From Jackrogersella multiformis (lineage: Eukaryota; Ascomycota; Sordariomycetes; Xylariales; Hypoxylaceae): a stretch of DNA of 64,000 bases. Below, in pieces: positions 14,087-26,122 of the stretch. Positions within the stretch are counted from its first letter, which is position 1, and every line of letters starts with the position of its first letter. The notes under the pieces are model-generated. The model worked only from the letters and a program-made list of their open reading frames with translations. It was not told the DNA's origin and ran no database searches. The DNA lies in contig CADCXD010000011.1 of assembly GCA_902806575.1 (NCBI GenBank), positions 2,542,001 to 2,606,000 on the forward strand. The letters are read 5' to 3'. The translations under genes and the position numbers were made by a program.

Positions 14087-16064
14087 GGGTACTGGTGGTT
14101 CTCGAATTTAGTTGTATTGCTAGATCAAATACCCAACTCATAAAAGAACGAGCTGTCTCGACAACCTACGTCGAAGTGTAAATAGCGCTTGGTTAGGCAT
14201 AGCAGGTGGCCAGAACGTCGGAACTAAGATATATTCACTACGATCTGAAGCAAGTCAGCCAGGGTCCTTGGATCTGGACGTAAAAACTCTAGGACCTACC
14301 AGTGTTTATCCCTACACACATGTATACCCAAATCTGAAACTCTAACCTCCAAACACGTCAGTCAAATGTACTGAGGCAATAAGCCGTAACTATCCCACCG
14401 CAATTCTTTACCGCAGCGCCACACGGAAGCGATGAGGACCTAACCTAGGTAGCGCCCTTAAAGGATAGCCTTAAACCCCCCTACTTGACTTGACGGGAGC
14501 ACGTGCGATATACCTCTAGGTAAGATGTCTCCTCTCGCAGCGACCCTTTGTACAGGCGAGTTTGGTGTTTGCGCTCTAGTCGTCATAATTAGGTGCTTAT
14601 TTTACTCTAGGTACTTACTGGTACTTACCTACCTACCTAGGTAGTTATCCAGGTAGGTAGGTGGGTACGCAGCTTGGATAGCAAGACGAGAACTTGGAGG
14701 TTGGAGGTTGGAGCTCGGAACTTAATTGTCGTCTAAGCGTACTGATAATATCTATATTACAGTTGACGTAAGAGCTTTTTATTTTATTTACTGATTAAAT
14801 AGGTACCTGGTAGGTAGGTAGGTAGGTAGGTAATTATAGGCATCTCTGCCACCTAATGCCAAATATCCGCTCTTTGTAGCCTCCCGGTAGATTAGGTACT
14901 TATAGATGCGGGAGTGGAGGGCTTTGATTTTTTTTACCAGTCCCGTGGGCTTTCACTTCGCTAGGTTAGGTCTAAGGGCTAGTAGTCAAAGGCGAGTGGT
15001 AGTGAGCTGTAATTATTACCTGAGGACCTGGTGACCTGTCTTCCTTTCCGTAAGATATTCTAAGGTTAGCCTCATCTCATCTGATTGATTCACGTATTGA
15101 GAATGTAGTAACGCGTCATATACAAATCAAAGTGTTTCGTTGTCATTATGTACATACACACATCCCACCTACTCCAGTATGTCTGTCATGTAGGATCGTA
15201 AACTCAACACATCAAAAACATCAAAAGCATCAAAGAACACACACAAAAAAGGAAATAAAAACAAAAAAAACAAAAAAATCCCCCATCTTGAGAAAGGCGG
15301 ATATCAGATCACGCCAGACGGCCATTTCTCCTCCTTTTCCTACAATTCATATTCCTAGACGGCGATGATGATAGGATTAATGCAGTTAAGAGACTTCGCA
15401 CTCTCACTGGGTCCAAGCCGAGAATATCCTTTCAAGCGACGCCAATCCAGAAGATCACAAGAGTGTCGTCAATGCTATGATATGACGAGCGAGTGTAGTG
15501 TGCGTAGTGTGCGTAGTGTGCGTAGTGTGCGTAGTGTGCGTAGTGTGCGTAGTGTGCGTAGTGTGCGTAGTGTGCGTAGTGTGCGTGGAAAAAGCCACCA
15601 GTTCGCATGTGACATCCAGGTATTAGCGAGAATATGCTACCGCGTTTCTTTGCTGTGTATTCCGCGACTATGCTATCGCAAACCAGAGCGAATGAGCATG
15701 TGCAGGACGTCTCAAAGAAGTTGTATACATAGCGAAGTTGTTACGAGAGATCTCGTCCACGGATCGTTCATTTCTGCCTTTCTAATCCCTAAACGTCCCT
15801 CTAGGTGTATATGGGAACAAGGGGGAACTCGATGGCGAAATATTAAAGATTGAGGACGGATCAAATCTCGTAACAAAAGGATATGGAAAGGGTATATTGG
15901 TGGGCATAATCTAGAGGAGACTGGTTAGCACGGAACTTGTATAGTCGTTAAACAGCTTTGGCGATATCACTTACCTCAACTGTAGGATTATCGATACTGG
16001 AACCAACGGCTCTTCACGGAGCCCTCTTTGTACACGCGATGTTCATTCATGAGCGTGATTATAT
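14087..16064. other. Intergenic region with repeats, no supported gene
   Basis: Contains repeated ACCT/AGGT tetranucleotide runs and TACCTAGGTA palindromes (about 14620-14665 and 14800-14830), an A-rich stretch near 15240-15280 and the 9-bp tandem array at about 15494-15586. The 162-residue open frame across that array (15365-15853) is mostly SVR repeats and is not convincing as a gene. Confidence 0.55.
15494..15586. repeat. Tandem array of GTAGTGTGC, about 10 copies
   Basis: A nearly perfect 9-bp direct repeat in roughly ten head-to-tail copies. It lies in intergenic DNA. The perfection of the copies suggests a young or slippage-maintained array. Confidence 0.9.
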
Positions 16065-17492
16065 TTAGGGGTTTACGCGAGGGCGAGAAGGCTCAGAGTG
16101 ACCACCCAGTGTGTGTCCGAGGCGAGAAGAGCTGAGGAGACGCCAGATGCGGCGTCGGTTCTCCAGATGTTCATACTCGGCTAGAATTCCCACGTGTCCG
16201 TTCTCCAGTTGTTCATAGTCGACTGGAATAGCCACGTGTCGGTGGTCCAGATGTTGATACTCGGCTGGAATTCCCACGTCTCGGTCGAAGGCGTCCTTCT
16301 GAGCCAACTGTCGGCAGAGCAGCTCCCAGTCCATAGAGTACAGACTAATTGTGTCCGGACCGCCGAAGCGCAATCTGGACCTATTGACTTGTTCTATGTG
16401 GCCAATGTCAATGTCAGTCAGCCATGGGATCAGTTGGCCGTAAAACAGCTTGTGCATCCACCAATGAGGCGGATAGACGCGAGTACATGCAAGCTGGTTA
16501 CGGTTGAGGTCTTCGAACGGCTCCATTGCCTCCTCGATTAGCTCCTGAAGCTCTGTAGGCAGTGCTTCGATACGGGCCATGAGCTCGACATACTCTGGCT
16601 TAGGGTCTCTGGTAGCTTCCTTGATTGGCCCAAGATTAGTCAAGAGGATGTGTGTGGTAACCGTGTAGTTGGGTGCCGGATTCGATTCTTGGATGCGTCG
16701 AGCTCTCAATAAGCCCATCTCTGCTACGTAAACCTGCAGGTTTTTGGACCACATTGGCGCGAAGTATTTATTCGGTTCGTCAATTGGAGATTGAAGGGGG
16801 CCGAGGTTTCCTGGTAGCGTCATCAGGGCGCGCTTCATCCAGATCTCGTACAGGTGAGCAATGCTGGACGGTTCGCCGGCGTTGTTGCTTGAGTACTCTC
16901 TGAAGTTGATGCGAAATCTTGACTGATACTTGCAAAACTGCATGGCCAACTTCATGCAGGGTTGGTGGATGGGTATGAACATCTCACTGTCTCTGGTGTC
17001 GATGGTCATCATGCCCTTCTGTTGGTTGAAAAAACCCTCTGGGCCGCCGCGGAACTGCTCGACCTCATGCGGTTCAAAGAGGTTGTCGTCGCAGCGGTGA
17101 TAGGCGTGAGCAGCGTAGGGTTCCTTGCACCACTCGAGAAAGTCCAAGCCCTCCTTGGGCTTAAAAAGCCATGGGTGCGTCCAGGTCCTCGCGAAACTAG
17201 GACCGCCTTCTTTGAGTGCGCATCGAACCTGAGAGGTGAGGTCAGTAAGCTATATCCTAAGGGACGAGAGACAGATTCAGATTATAATATAGTAATAAAT
17301 ATAGAGCAGCTGGATGTTATGGGGAACTAGACGACTTACTGTTGGCTTGCAAGCACCACCGCACACAACACAGACCACCATGTCGTTACAGTGAGGATCG
17401 TCGACGAAAGGGTCTGGCAAGAGATAGCCGTTGCCTGTAGGTGAGGCAAGCTGGCTTTGGGTGACGGGAAGGACGACGTTGACAAAAGACAT
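16065..17492 (-). CDS. Uncharacterised fungal protein with CxxC motif and C-terminal 14-residue repeats, 438 aa
   Basis: Two exons: 17492-17340 and 17228-16065. The intron 17339-17229 has GTAAGT and CAG ends and closes in frame. Exon 1 ends with a cysteine-rich stretch (VVCVVCGGACKPT), perhaps a metal-binding knuckle. Exon 2 continues with an aromatic-rich, probably globular part (TWTHPWLFKPKEGLDFLEWC). Near the C terminus three 14-residue units follow one another, each containing an (A/D)EY-x-HLE-like core (PAEYQHLDHRHV, PVDYEQLENGHV, LAEYEHLENRR). They are encoded by three 42-bp DNA units at 16158-16283. I do not recognise the family. No signal peptide or membrane segment is evident. The splice and long open exon make it a real gene with good confidence, function unknown. 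Confidence 0.8.
16158..16283. repeat. In-frame coding minisatellite, 3 x 42 bp
   Basis: Three adjacent 42-bp units, each beginning GTtCTCCAG or GTGGTCCAG and differing by a few bases, inside the coding sequence of the gene at 16065-17492. The length is a multiple of three, so copy-number change would keep the frame. Confidence 0.85.
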
Positions 17493-19137
17493 GGTGATGA
17501 GAAGAAAGTGTTCACGTAGAGAAGGTGATGCGATGAGGTTTTATATATGTACCAATGTACCAATGTACCAGTAGTCACGACGACGATGATGTGAAATTTG
17601 AGATACACGATGCTGCTGTTGTAATCTCGTTTGCGATAGTAGTAAGATGAGGTGGGATCAAGTCCAAATCCAAATCGAGCGAGATGGCTTGCAACAAGAA
17701 CAAGATGGATGGTTCGAAGTAATAAGAGTAATGATTTATTGAACTAAGTTCGAACAGGGAAGTTATATTGACGAGAAGGTGTATTGGCGAGAAGGTGATA
17801 AGTGGTGACGAGAAAGTTGAAAGGTCGAGAAAGTTGGGTTGGTTATGGAAAGTATGAAAAGTGTGAAAAGTATTACAAGAAACGGGAAACGGGAAAGGGG
17901 AGAAAGAACGAAGTGCTAAGAAAGATTCGGAGGGAGAGGGCGAGAGAGCGAGAAAGTAAAATAAAATAAAAATCGAAGTACGAAGTACCTAGTACCTAAC
18001 GCACTAAAGTTGGGTCGTGGCTTCCTTCCTTTTCATTTATTTATTGGCAGCAACGAGTTAGGGCAGGAACGCCATTAGAGAATTGACTTCGGTGTAGTGT
18101 TGTGTTATGTCGTGTTGTTGTGTGCTAGTAATTGTAGGTTCAGCCTTTGAGCTCTTGTTTGTTGTGGCTGTTGACGACGTTGCTTGGGACCACGATAGGA
18201 GGGGCAAGTATAGTCTGGCATTCGACCACCATATGTGCAGGTAAACAACATGTATCGTATCGATTTGTATCAATTGTATCAATCAAAGAAATAACTACCC
18301 ACCTACCTACCTACCCACCTGCCTACCTAACAAGTAGCATGGACGGCTTAAAGAATCAGCTTAGGCACTCAAAGGGAAAGCGCAAGGACGAAAAACAAAC
18401 ATTTAAGCTTAAGACATAGCTACAGTTCTTGTCAGATCGTGACACAGACAACAACAGTTATACTTCCTAGCTTCCTTCAGCAGCCTATCATACCTAGGTA
18501 CCATTGTCGATAGGGAGTTATGGGATGAACAAACCTTAAAACTTGCTAGAAGGAAGCCTCAACCTCCTCGACCACCTGACCTACCTACCTACCTACCTAG
18601 GTACACATGTAAGTACCGACCTACCTAGGTACCTAGGTAGGTAAGTACGCATACTACGCCGTACGTAAATCATATCAAGGCAGACCTCACTTGAACTACT
18701 AGTTTGGAGGGGGAAGATAGGGGTAATAAAAAGGGGCGCATATAAACCTACCTGGTAATTAATATCTACGATAGTTCAACACTCACGAACAACACTCTCC
18801 TAGGACTGCAAAGGGATATCATAAATACACAATTCTTTCTTATCCTTGCTCAGGACAAAGGCTACTTAAAATCAGGGGTATCTAGTATACTGACTACCTG
18901 GGTAGGCTGATGACCTGAAACAGGAAAACGAGTCCGAAGTACGAATGTATCAAGTTATCAAGTCACTAATTCCTTCATCCGATATAAAGCAATCCACCTC
19001 GACACCTACTCCGCCGCTGTCGCCAGAGAACGCCAACAATCTAGATCCCTATCATTCGGATAGCCTCATGCTAACTTCTGAGGGCCCTGAAAAATAAACC
19101 GCTTTCAAGACAGGCCCCCTAATCCATCTGCAGCTAT
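17493..19137. other. Intergenic region, no supported gene
   Basis: A+T and purine-rich DNA (a GAGAAAG-like tract around 17770-17970), ACCT tetranucleotide runs near 18295-18330 and 18585-18600, and clustered TACCTAGGTA palindromes at 18485-18640. Short open frames only. Confidence 0.55.
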
Positions 19138-22100
19138 TCAATTCAGCCTTGGGCTCTTTCTCCTAGTAATGCTCTGTGAAAAGACCTCCCTACCACCTCC
19201 AGGAATCATCGACGAGAGAAGAGGCATGTTCTCTCGTCCTTCAGCAGTCGTCGTCTTCCTCGCCACTTTCGATGACCGTGTCGTCCTACCCTTCTTAAAA
19301 AGAGGCATCGTGAAATCTCCCTCCATGTTTGCCGCTGTGTCCATCATTCCCGGGCCGACACCAGCGCTGAATTCATGGACTGTGGTGTTGCCGCGAGGGT
19401 CAAAGCTGAGCGACCCCGTGGGGTTAAGATTTGGATGTACCTCACGCAAGCTCATCGACAGCGGGTTGTGTTCGCGATCCGAAATCGGGAATGTTTGCTC
19501 CGACGCGTAGGGCCTGGATGGTGACCGGTTTCTTGCCAAAGTTGGATCCGAATCGGAAAATATCTTAGCCTTGCCGGGCGACGACTCGCCATTCAATTTT
19601 TTAAGCAGTACCTCATGTGCCTCCGTTTGTGGAAGCTCCGTAGGGTATGCGTATGAAGTCTTCTGTGGAGTATCTCCAGTTGGCTTGTATTCTTGTAGAA
19701 CTGTGCTATTCATCTCATCTCGAAGATCCGAGAGGGGCTGGCAGATATTTTCTGATAGAGAATCTAACGATCCCTCGGCGTTGGTGACATTGGTGTCCAT
19801 TTCTGAGCCAAGATCCTGGACTCTAGAACATGTAGCTTTGAAACGCTCTTCAATATTCGCATATGAACCTTCAACAGTGCCAGATAACGTTTTCACTGAA
19901 CTGGAATGGGTTTTGTGATGTAGGGCGTTTTGCGAGCGAGCACGAGTAACGAAGTCATCTAATGATATCATCTTCTCGTCGAGATCCTCCATTTGTTCGC
20001 CAACAACTCGTACTGTTTCAGCATGTACCGATTTGGTTGTGTCCTGGATCGATGTGCTGTGCTTATTCGCAGCCTGCCGCTTCATTAGTACTAACGCGAG
20101 TGATAGCCGGGTGAGATAACTTACAGTCCAGTCATCTTTTAATCTGTTCTTCAACATTTCTCGCGAACTAGTAACTTCATCGAGTAGTCGTGACTCCTTC
20201 TCATTCCAACCTTCCATCCCCCGAGAATATTGCGCCATGCTGCCTTCCAACGCGGCACTGTTCTCTTGGACGCTTTGCTGAATAGAAACCGCCTTGGTGG
20301 CTAAGCGTGATTCCTGAATTTGGGCCTGTGTATTGATGAGGGTAGTGATCTGTACTAAGAGCTTTTGCCGCTCTTCGGCTGCTTGTCGTCGTTCTTCATT
20401 AATGGCTTCCTGCAGCTGAGTCGAGATAGAAGTGTTCGACTGGACGATAGTCTCGCTTGCCCGTTGGAGTTGCTCCCTAAGACTGTCGGACTCCTTCTTT
20501 TGGGAAGTGATGTGCTTTAATAGGTCCTCAAAGATTGTCCTGAAGTCTTTGCCAAGCGCAGAGTATGACGAATGTAAGTGGCTGTGGAAAACACCCAGTT
20601 CGCTGAGGACATCCTGAGATATTCTCTCCGCAGCGGTCGCAATGGCTTCTAAACTCTCGCCCACCCTTTCTTTGATGTGATCCCGGACGACCTTGATCTC
20701 CTCGAGTACCTCGTCCATCTCATCCTTTGACTTTTGTTTCTGGTCTATCAAGTCTCTCTTAGATTGAGCGAAGAGCTCCAGGTTCTGGTCAAGGAATGAT
20801 TGCGTCGAGGAGAGTTTTTCCAGCTCTCCCTGCACGAACGAATGCATCCGGTCTGAGATGATCGATATGTGCTGCTGTTGCTCATTCCGAAACTCTTCCA
20901 CACGACCCTCTACGAGCGAGGTCACATCTGACACCTGATCTTGGGCTGTCCTCCAATTCATCCGGTTCAATGACTGAAGGTCCGACTTTCTCTTATTTTT
21001 GGCGTATAAGCCCCCGACATCCTTAACGGTCTTGTGTATAGTAGTGATGAGTTCCCCACCAATCGCCTGCATCTGCTCCTCAGTCTGCTGGTGCGCCTTA
21101 CGCAGGTGTGTCTCCTCGGCAAGGGTCTTGCGAGTTGCCTTGAGCACGAGCTCGGTTTGGTCAAGAATGCCCTTCGTCTCGTCTAGCTGGGTCTTGGTAG
21201 CATCGTGATCCTTCTTTAGGCCCATAAAATTCGAGGTCAATGAAAGGAGCTCGTGTACTTTGTTCCGCAGGTTGGACTCGAGAGTCTCAATCTTGGCAGC
21301 TTGCTCCTCGTTTTGTATCCTACGAGATTCACTCTCAACTGTCATTTCCTCGTAGCTCTCATTGGATAAATAGACACCATTCCGCTGACGCGTAGCGATC
21401 AATTCGCTTCTGAGCCGCTCGATTTCGTGTGTGAACTCTCTGAGTAGGGTTTCCTTGTTGATTCTCTGATTGACCTGAGGCTTATTTCGAATGTTCTTTG
21501 CTCTGAAGGCGTAGTCGAGTGTCGATATCGTCTCTTCAAGATTGCTCTTTGCCGGCGAGACGGTAGCGATGATGCAGGTCTTTGTGCGACCACCGAGGGA
21601 ATCTTGCAGAAGTCTAGTTAATTTGGACTCGCGGTAAGGGATATGCGAACTGTGGTCGACTAGCGCATTGATAACTCTTCCGAGAGTAAGCAAGCTCTTG
21701 TTGATCAGACCAGCCTCCGCAGCTCTCTTGTTCTCAGCCCCGGAACGTTGGATGTTTTCACTTCCAGCAAGATCCACCAGATTCAACTTTCCAGCGCTGA
21801 CATATTCCTCGCCGTTTTCTCCTGTCTGCTTGACACATGCCGTGATAGTAAACACCGTATGACTTCTACTACTCAGGTCGTTGCATTTGGTGGCTGCCAC
21901 TTGTCGCTTCAAGCTACCACTTTGTAGAAGCTTAATACCCTCTGCGGCATTCTTGATGTGGGACTCCTGCATGCCTTGGACAATGGTCGTCGCATGACCT
22001 TTCCGGGACGTGTCATCAAAAATTTTCAATTTGGTACTTTCTTCGATGGAGATCAAGTCTCGAAGCTCTTCGTTATATAGCTCAATGAAGGAGCACTTAA

Positions 22101-22848
22101 CGTAACTATCGGTGTCCTCCATGTCCAGCTTGTTGAAGAGCGAGTGAAGAACTCGAGGGATAATTCCAGCGTCGTCAGAAAGGATCCCTAGTGTATTGGT
22201 CATGTTTCCTGACATGGTATATGTTTTACCGGTACCAGTTTGGCCATAGGCAAATATAGTGCAATTGTATCCGCCGAGCATCTGACGCGTAATTAGTTAG
22301 TTCTTCGGGCCCAGACATTGGTTCGCCTGACATACCTCTTCTAATATGGGTTTCACAACGTCGTCGTACAGCATGCTCTGGTCGGCGGCTTGAGAGAAGA
22401 CGCGGTCAAAATTATAGGTTTTATTGCTCAAGGCACTTGGGCCCATAGACAACTCGACCAGCTTGCCTTTTACACCTTCGGTTGAAACAACTACGGCGCT
22501 GTTTTCTCGTACTTCTCGTTCGTTCCGACCTCGACATCGAACGACAACGTCAATGTTTGTCTCGTGACCAGTATCTATTTCATAATCGCGCTCCTTACGC
22601 TTGTTTCCAGTGGTGGCGATAGACGACAATGATTCGGCTGGCGACGCTGCAGCGGTCCTAGCAATTCTCGAGGCAATAGTGGTATGATGGTAATTATGAG
22701 CTGGGTTTCGAAGCGACGGGGCTCTGTTAGAGGGCGGTCGAATACCTGGGCGGCTAGAAGGACCAGAAAGACCAGAAGGACCGGAAGGACCAGAACGAGT
22801 GCTGGAAGCCATCGAGGGCCGTTCACTCCTCTGGGAGCGGCCCTGCAT
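19138..22848 (-). CDS. bimC: Kinesin-5 (BimC/Eg5/Cut7 family) mitotic motor
   Basis: A plus-end-directed tetrameric motor that slides antiparallel microtubules to build the bipolar spindle (family knowledge). Exons 22848-22336, 22281-20125 and 20073-19138; the second intron (20124-20074, GTAAGT...CAG with CTAAT branch point) is 51 bases and free of stops, so it sits inside an open frame. Spliced length 1201 residues, matching fungal BimC. The motor domain starts near residue 95 (IDVVVRCRGRNERE). P-loop GQTGTGKT is at about 184-191; switch I is NDLSSRSH and switch II LVDLAGSEN. Neck and long coiled coil follow. The BimC box is visible in the tail (YKPTGDTPQK), with the threonine-proline site that Cdk1 phosphorylates in this family. 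The N-terminal extension has a GPSG-like repeat. Divergent from the gene at 23823. Confidence 0.96.
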
Positions 22849-23822
22849 TGTGGTTATTGTAGTTTGATATGGATAGATATTGTAAGCTGCTATTGAAGCT
22901 AACAGTATAATGGCCGGCTGTATTCAAAACAAAGCAAGGCGAGAGGGGGAAATATCAAGACAAGAATGATAGCTCAAGAGAACATTGAATCAATTCATTA
23001 TCAATTCAACTGAGGGAGTAGTATCGCGTTACTGAATATAGGTACGATATGTTGTGGAGGGGAAAATTGGGGGATGTGTATATGTAAGGACTAGGATTTA
23101 GTTGATAATGCACGAGTGATAAAGGAGACACAAGATACAAGACGCGACAGGAAGTTATATTCCACTATTATTAGGTAACCTAACCTGTGATTTCCTTGCA
23201 ATTGTTGGTTGATGGCCCACTAAAAAATCAATAGAAGGTACACCCGTTGCTGTGGTAACTACTTACCTAACTAAGTACCTAGCCTACATGTACCTCTGCT
23301 GCTCTGATAAAAGGAAGGACAAAGTGCTTATCTGAGCCTCCAATAATGTCAGGTAGCAAATAGGGTGGGCAGAGCGGGGTACCTACTGCTATGTACATGT
23401 AACGATGTACTGTACCTAGGTACCTTGAACCTTCAGCGATGTGCAAAGCCCGGGCGTGCCTGACCACTTATCTTATCTAATGGATGTATCAAATGACGTC
23501 TCCCCCTCGGCGCATCTGACATCTGACACATCCTCTATCCTTCCTTTATTTCTACATATTTCTACACTACATATGCGCTTTCGGCGTACCTAAGGCAAAC
23601 ATGCCTAAATTCATCATCTGCGCTTGCTTCTAACTATATATACCTACCTTCTATTTTATTATTATCCTTATCTTTATTTTTAGCAACTATATCCCGATCT
23701 TCATGGATTCAAGAAGAGCCGGTTGATTTACTCAACTCGTGGAGCTTAGCAGCTCATCCTGCATCAACTACCTATATCAACCAATCTTTGTTCGGACAAA
23801 TATCATCATATTCGGCTTCAAT
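22849..23822. promoter_or_regulatory. Divergent intergenic region between kinesin-5 and PHAF1-like genes
   Basis: Just under 1 kb separating two outward-facing start codons, so it should carry both promoters (inference). It contains TACCTAGGTA palindromes near 23275 and 23415 and T-rich tracts near 23650-23690, before the + strand start. I see no named regulatory site. Confidence 0.4.
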
Positions 23823-25503
23823 ATGTCTTTGTTCACAGCAGCTCTTCATCCAAACGTTGGTTTGGGATTCCTTGGTACGTATTAGGCTAGTGATGCAAAA
23901 TAATACTGACAAATATGCCTACCCAACCTCCTCCCTATTTGTTTTGTTCCTGGCGGATTGCTAACGATATTGGTGGTATATAGTGCTCGGGGCTTCACTC
24001 CACGATATCCTGACACGACTGAAAGCCGAACCGCAGCGCTTCCCCAAGGTAGACCTAACCTACTCTGCAAACCAGCCTGTTACAAAACCCGTCGTTCTCG
24101 CCCTTCCCGGAAACGGTATACGATTGCGCTTCGATGGTCCCGACCAACGACTCCGCCTTATCGAGGTCATCGACTTCACCAAGAATCGAATCACCTATCA
24201 AGAAAAGGACATCGCCAAACCTGGCCAAGGAACGGTGGGATCCCCTAGGCTAGGCGGTGATGCTACGACGGGCCCGGCATTTAAGAACATCTACCACCGC
24301 CTATTTGGGCCGACGTATGCTGGAGAGTATATACCTCCTGCCGAGCCAGGAAACAGCAACTCCGTGGGAACATATATCTTGTCTTACCCTGGCGTAGCAT
24401 TCAGCTTCCCCTTGCCTAAGTCAGCCTATTCTCCAAATAAGGATGTGGTGTCGTTGCTATCTTCGTCGGCAAGCCAGACCGCCACCTCCGTCGCGATATT
24501 CAGCGGAAAATCCTGGGCTCATGCTCGAGAGACTCTGTGGGACGAGATTCTTCCTAACGTCAAGTCGGCGTTTCTGTTCAGTAAGAGTAAGGAGGTCGTT
24601 CCTGATGAAATCTCCCTAGTCAAGATACATGGTGGTGGCAGGCTTCAATTGTTCAAGAAGTGGACCAACTCGTCGGTGTGGATTAACCTAGGAGAGACTA
24701 CACCCCAGGACCTAGTGGCAGAACTTGGACCACCAGATGCTATATATAGGAAGAACGACCAGAGGATGTATATTCACAAGACACGCACTGCGAGCCACAG
24801 CAGGTCGAGATCGAATGGTGGTGAATACAGGCGTCCCGAAGATCTGACTGATACCGATCAATCTTCGGCTCACACCGGGTCGGATGACTCCGAAGATGAA
24901 GTAGTCGAAGACGAATTCATTGGCAATGTATCGGGAGAATGCTTTTATAATTATTTCTATTTAGGATTTGATATTTTAGTGTCACCACCTCAACCTACTT
25001 CACGAACACCGCCATCTCAAGTGGCCGCATCGGATGGGAAGGATGTCCCTGGAGCGAGTCCGTTTAAAAATGGCACGGCAGATCGACTAGTTGCTACCAA
25101 GATGGTCCTTCATGCGAATGTCCCAGGATCATACCCATTCAACCGGCATCGTCGCTGTCGTTGGGAGATTCAATATCTTGCGACGGAGAACTCGGATGAC
25201 GACATAACATCCGAGACCCCATTTGACGCGATCGAGGAGCGGCTTAGGGAAGAGTGGAAAAGCACGTACCCATCAGAGGAGGACGCCAAAAGGCGCCAAC
25301 GAGGGATGGTGCTGAATAGGGGATGGGGAGATAGTCCCGGCAGCAGCTGTGAGTTTCTCGGAGGCTGGGAGGACAGCAGTGGAGGAGTTGCGGCGAAGAA
25401 GTTCGACGGGAGCGAAGATTCCACGACTACACTATACGGATTTCCCGGGTTGGTCTTCGAGGTTTTGAAGAACGGGTTTATTAGCGCGATTACGGTTTAC
25501 TAA
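23823..25503 (+). CDS. PHAF1/UPF0183 family protein
   Basis: Exon 1 is 23823-23874 (MSLFTAALHPNVGLGFL) and exon 2 23984-25503; intron 23875-23983 (GTACGT...TATAG) closes in frame, giving 523 residues. Recognised from the family pattern: an N-terminal LGASLHDILTRLK segment, then beta-rich text with GIRLRFDGPDQRLRLIEV, FGPTYAGEYIPP and GTYILSYPGVAFSFPL, and a late FYNYFYLGFDILVS block. Human PHAF1 (C16orf70) is linked to phagophore recruitment in autophagy; whether the fungal protein does the same is inference. The C-terminal half has an acidic, serine-rich insertion around residues 300-325. A GTATCG...TTAG segment near 24927-24963 could be read as an intron, but it encodes the conserved FYNYF block, so I keep it coding. 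Confidence 0.9.
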
Positions 25504-26122
25504 GTTGCTGGACTTGGGCATTGGAGTTACTGGTCATTCGTCGGTCTGCTTCGGGAGTCGTATAGAGGATTCATAAGAAATTGAATGGGCAACCCTTATT
25601 GCAATGTCAGACGCGAGACAGAATACTCGTCGTGGCGATGCGTTGGTACGCAACATTTTTGGGATCTTGCCCGCCTACCTAAGACCTCCTTTCATGTTTT
25701 GCTTCCTTTTATGTTTTGCTTGATCAGATACAGTTAAGCTTATGCTAAACCTCAGTTCGTACCCCTACTTCAAGCGGTTAGTTTTATGGTAGGTACTCGT
25801 AACATATATGTTGCATTGGAGTCATGTGACCTTCTCGACAGGGCCAAACAGACCTCCAAAGCATCCATTGGTGTCATTCGTCTTTTGATTAGGTTGAAAT
25901 CAGGCCCCCTATTGTGTATCATACGGCTAGATGCAGCGGGCGCCACGGTCAGCTCTGCACTGCAAGCCACCATCACTAGGTTTAATTGATTCAATGCAAA
26001 CAGCAAGTGTCAAACCGCAAAGAAACGCAGTGATAGCTACAGAAAACTGACATGAGGGAATATTCGGGGGATCGTGATATTACTTGATAGGATCCAACTC
26101 CGACTTGGTAACCGGTTTAAAC
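25504..26122. other. Intergenic, nothing recognised
   Basis: About 620 bases between two + strand genes. Short overlapping frames on both strands at 25770-26006 show no domain or splice support. It should contain the 3' end of the PHAF1-like transcript and the promoter of the BTB gene. Confidence 0.5.

Noticed and set aside
15365..15853. A 162-residue frame with SVR repeats
   Set aside because: The frame exists because of the 9-bp tandem array; flanking residues show no homology.
24927..24963. An intron in the PHAF1-like gene (GTATCG...TTTAG)
   Set aside because: It would remove the conserved FYNYF block, and the segment is in frame and open.
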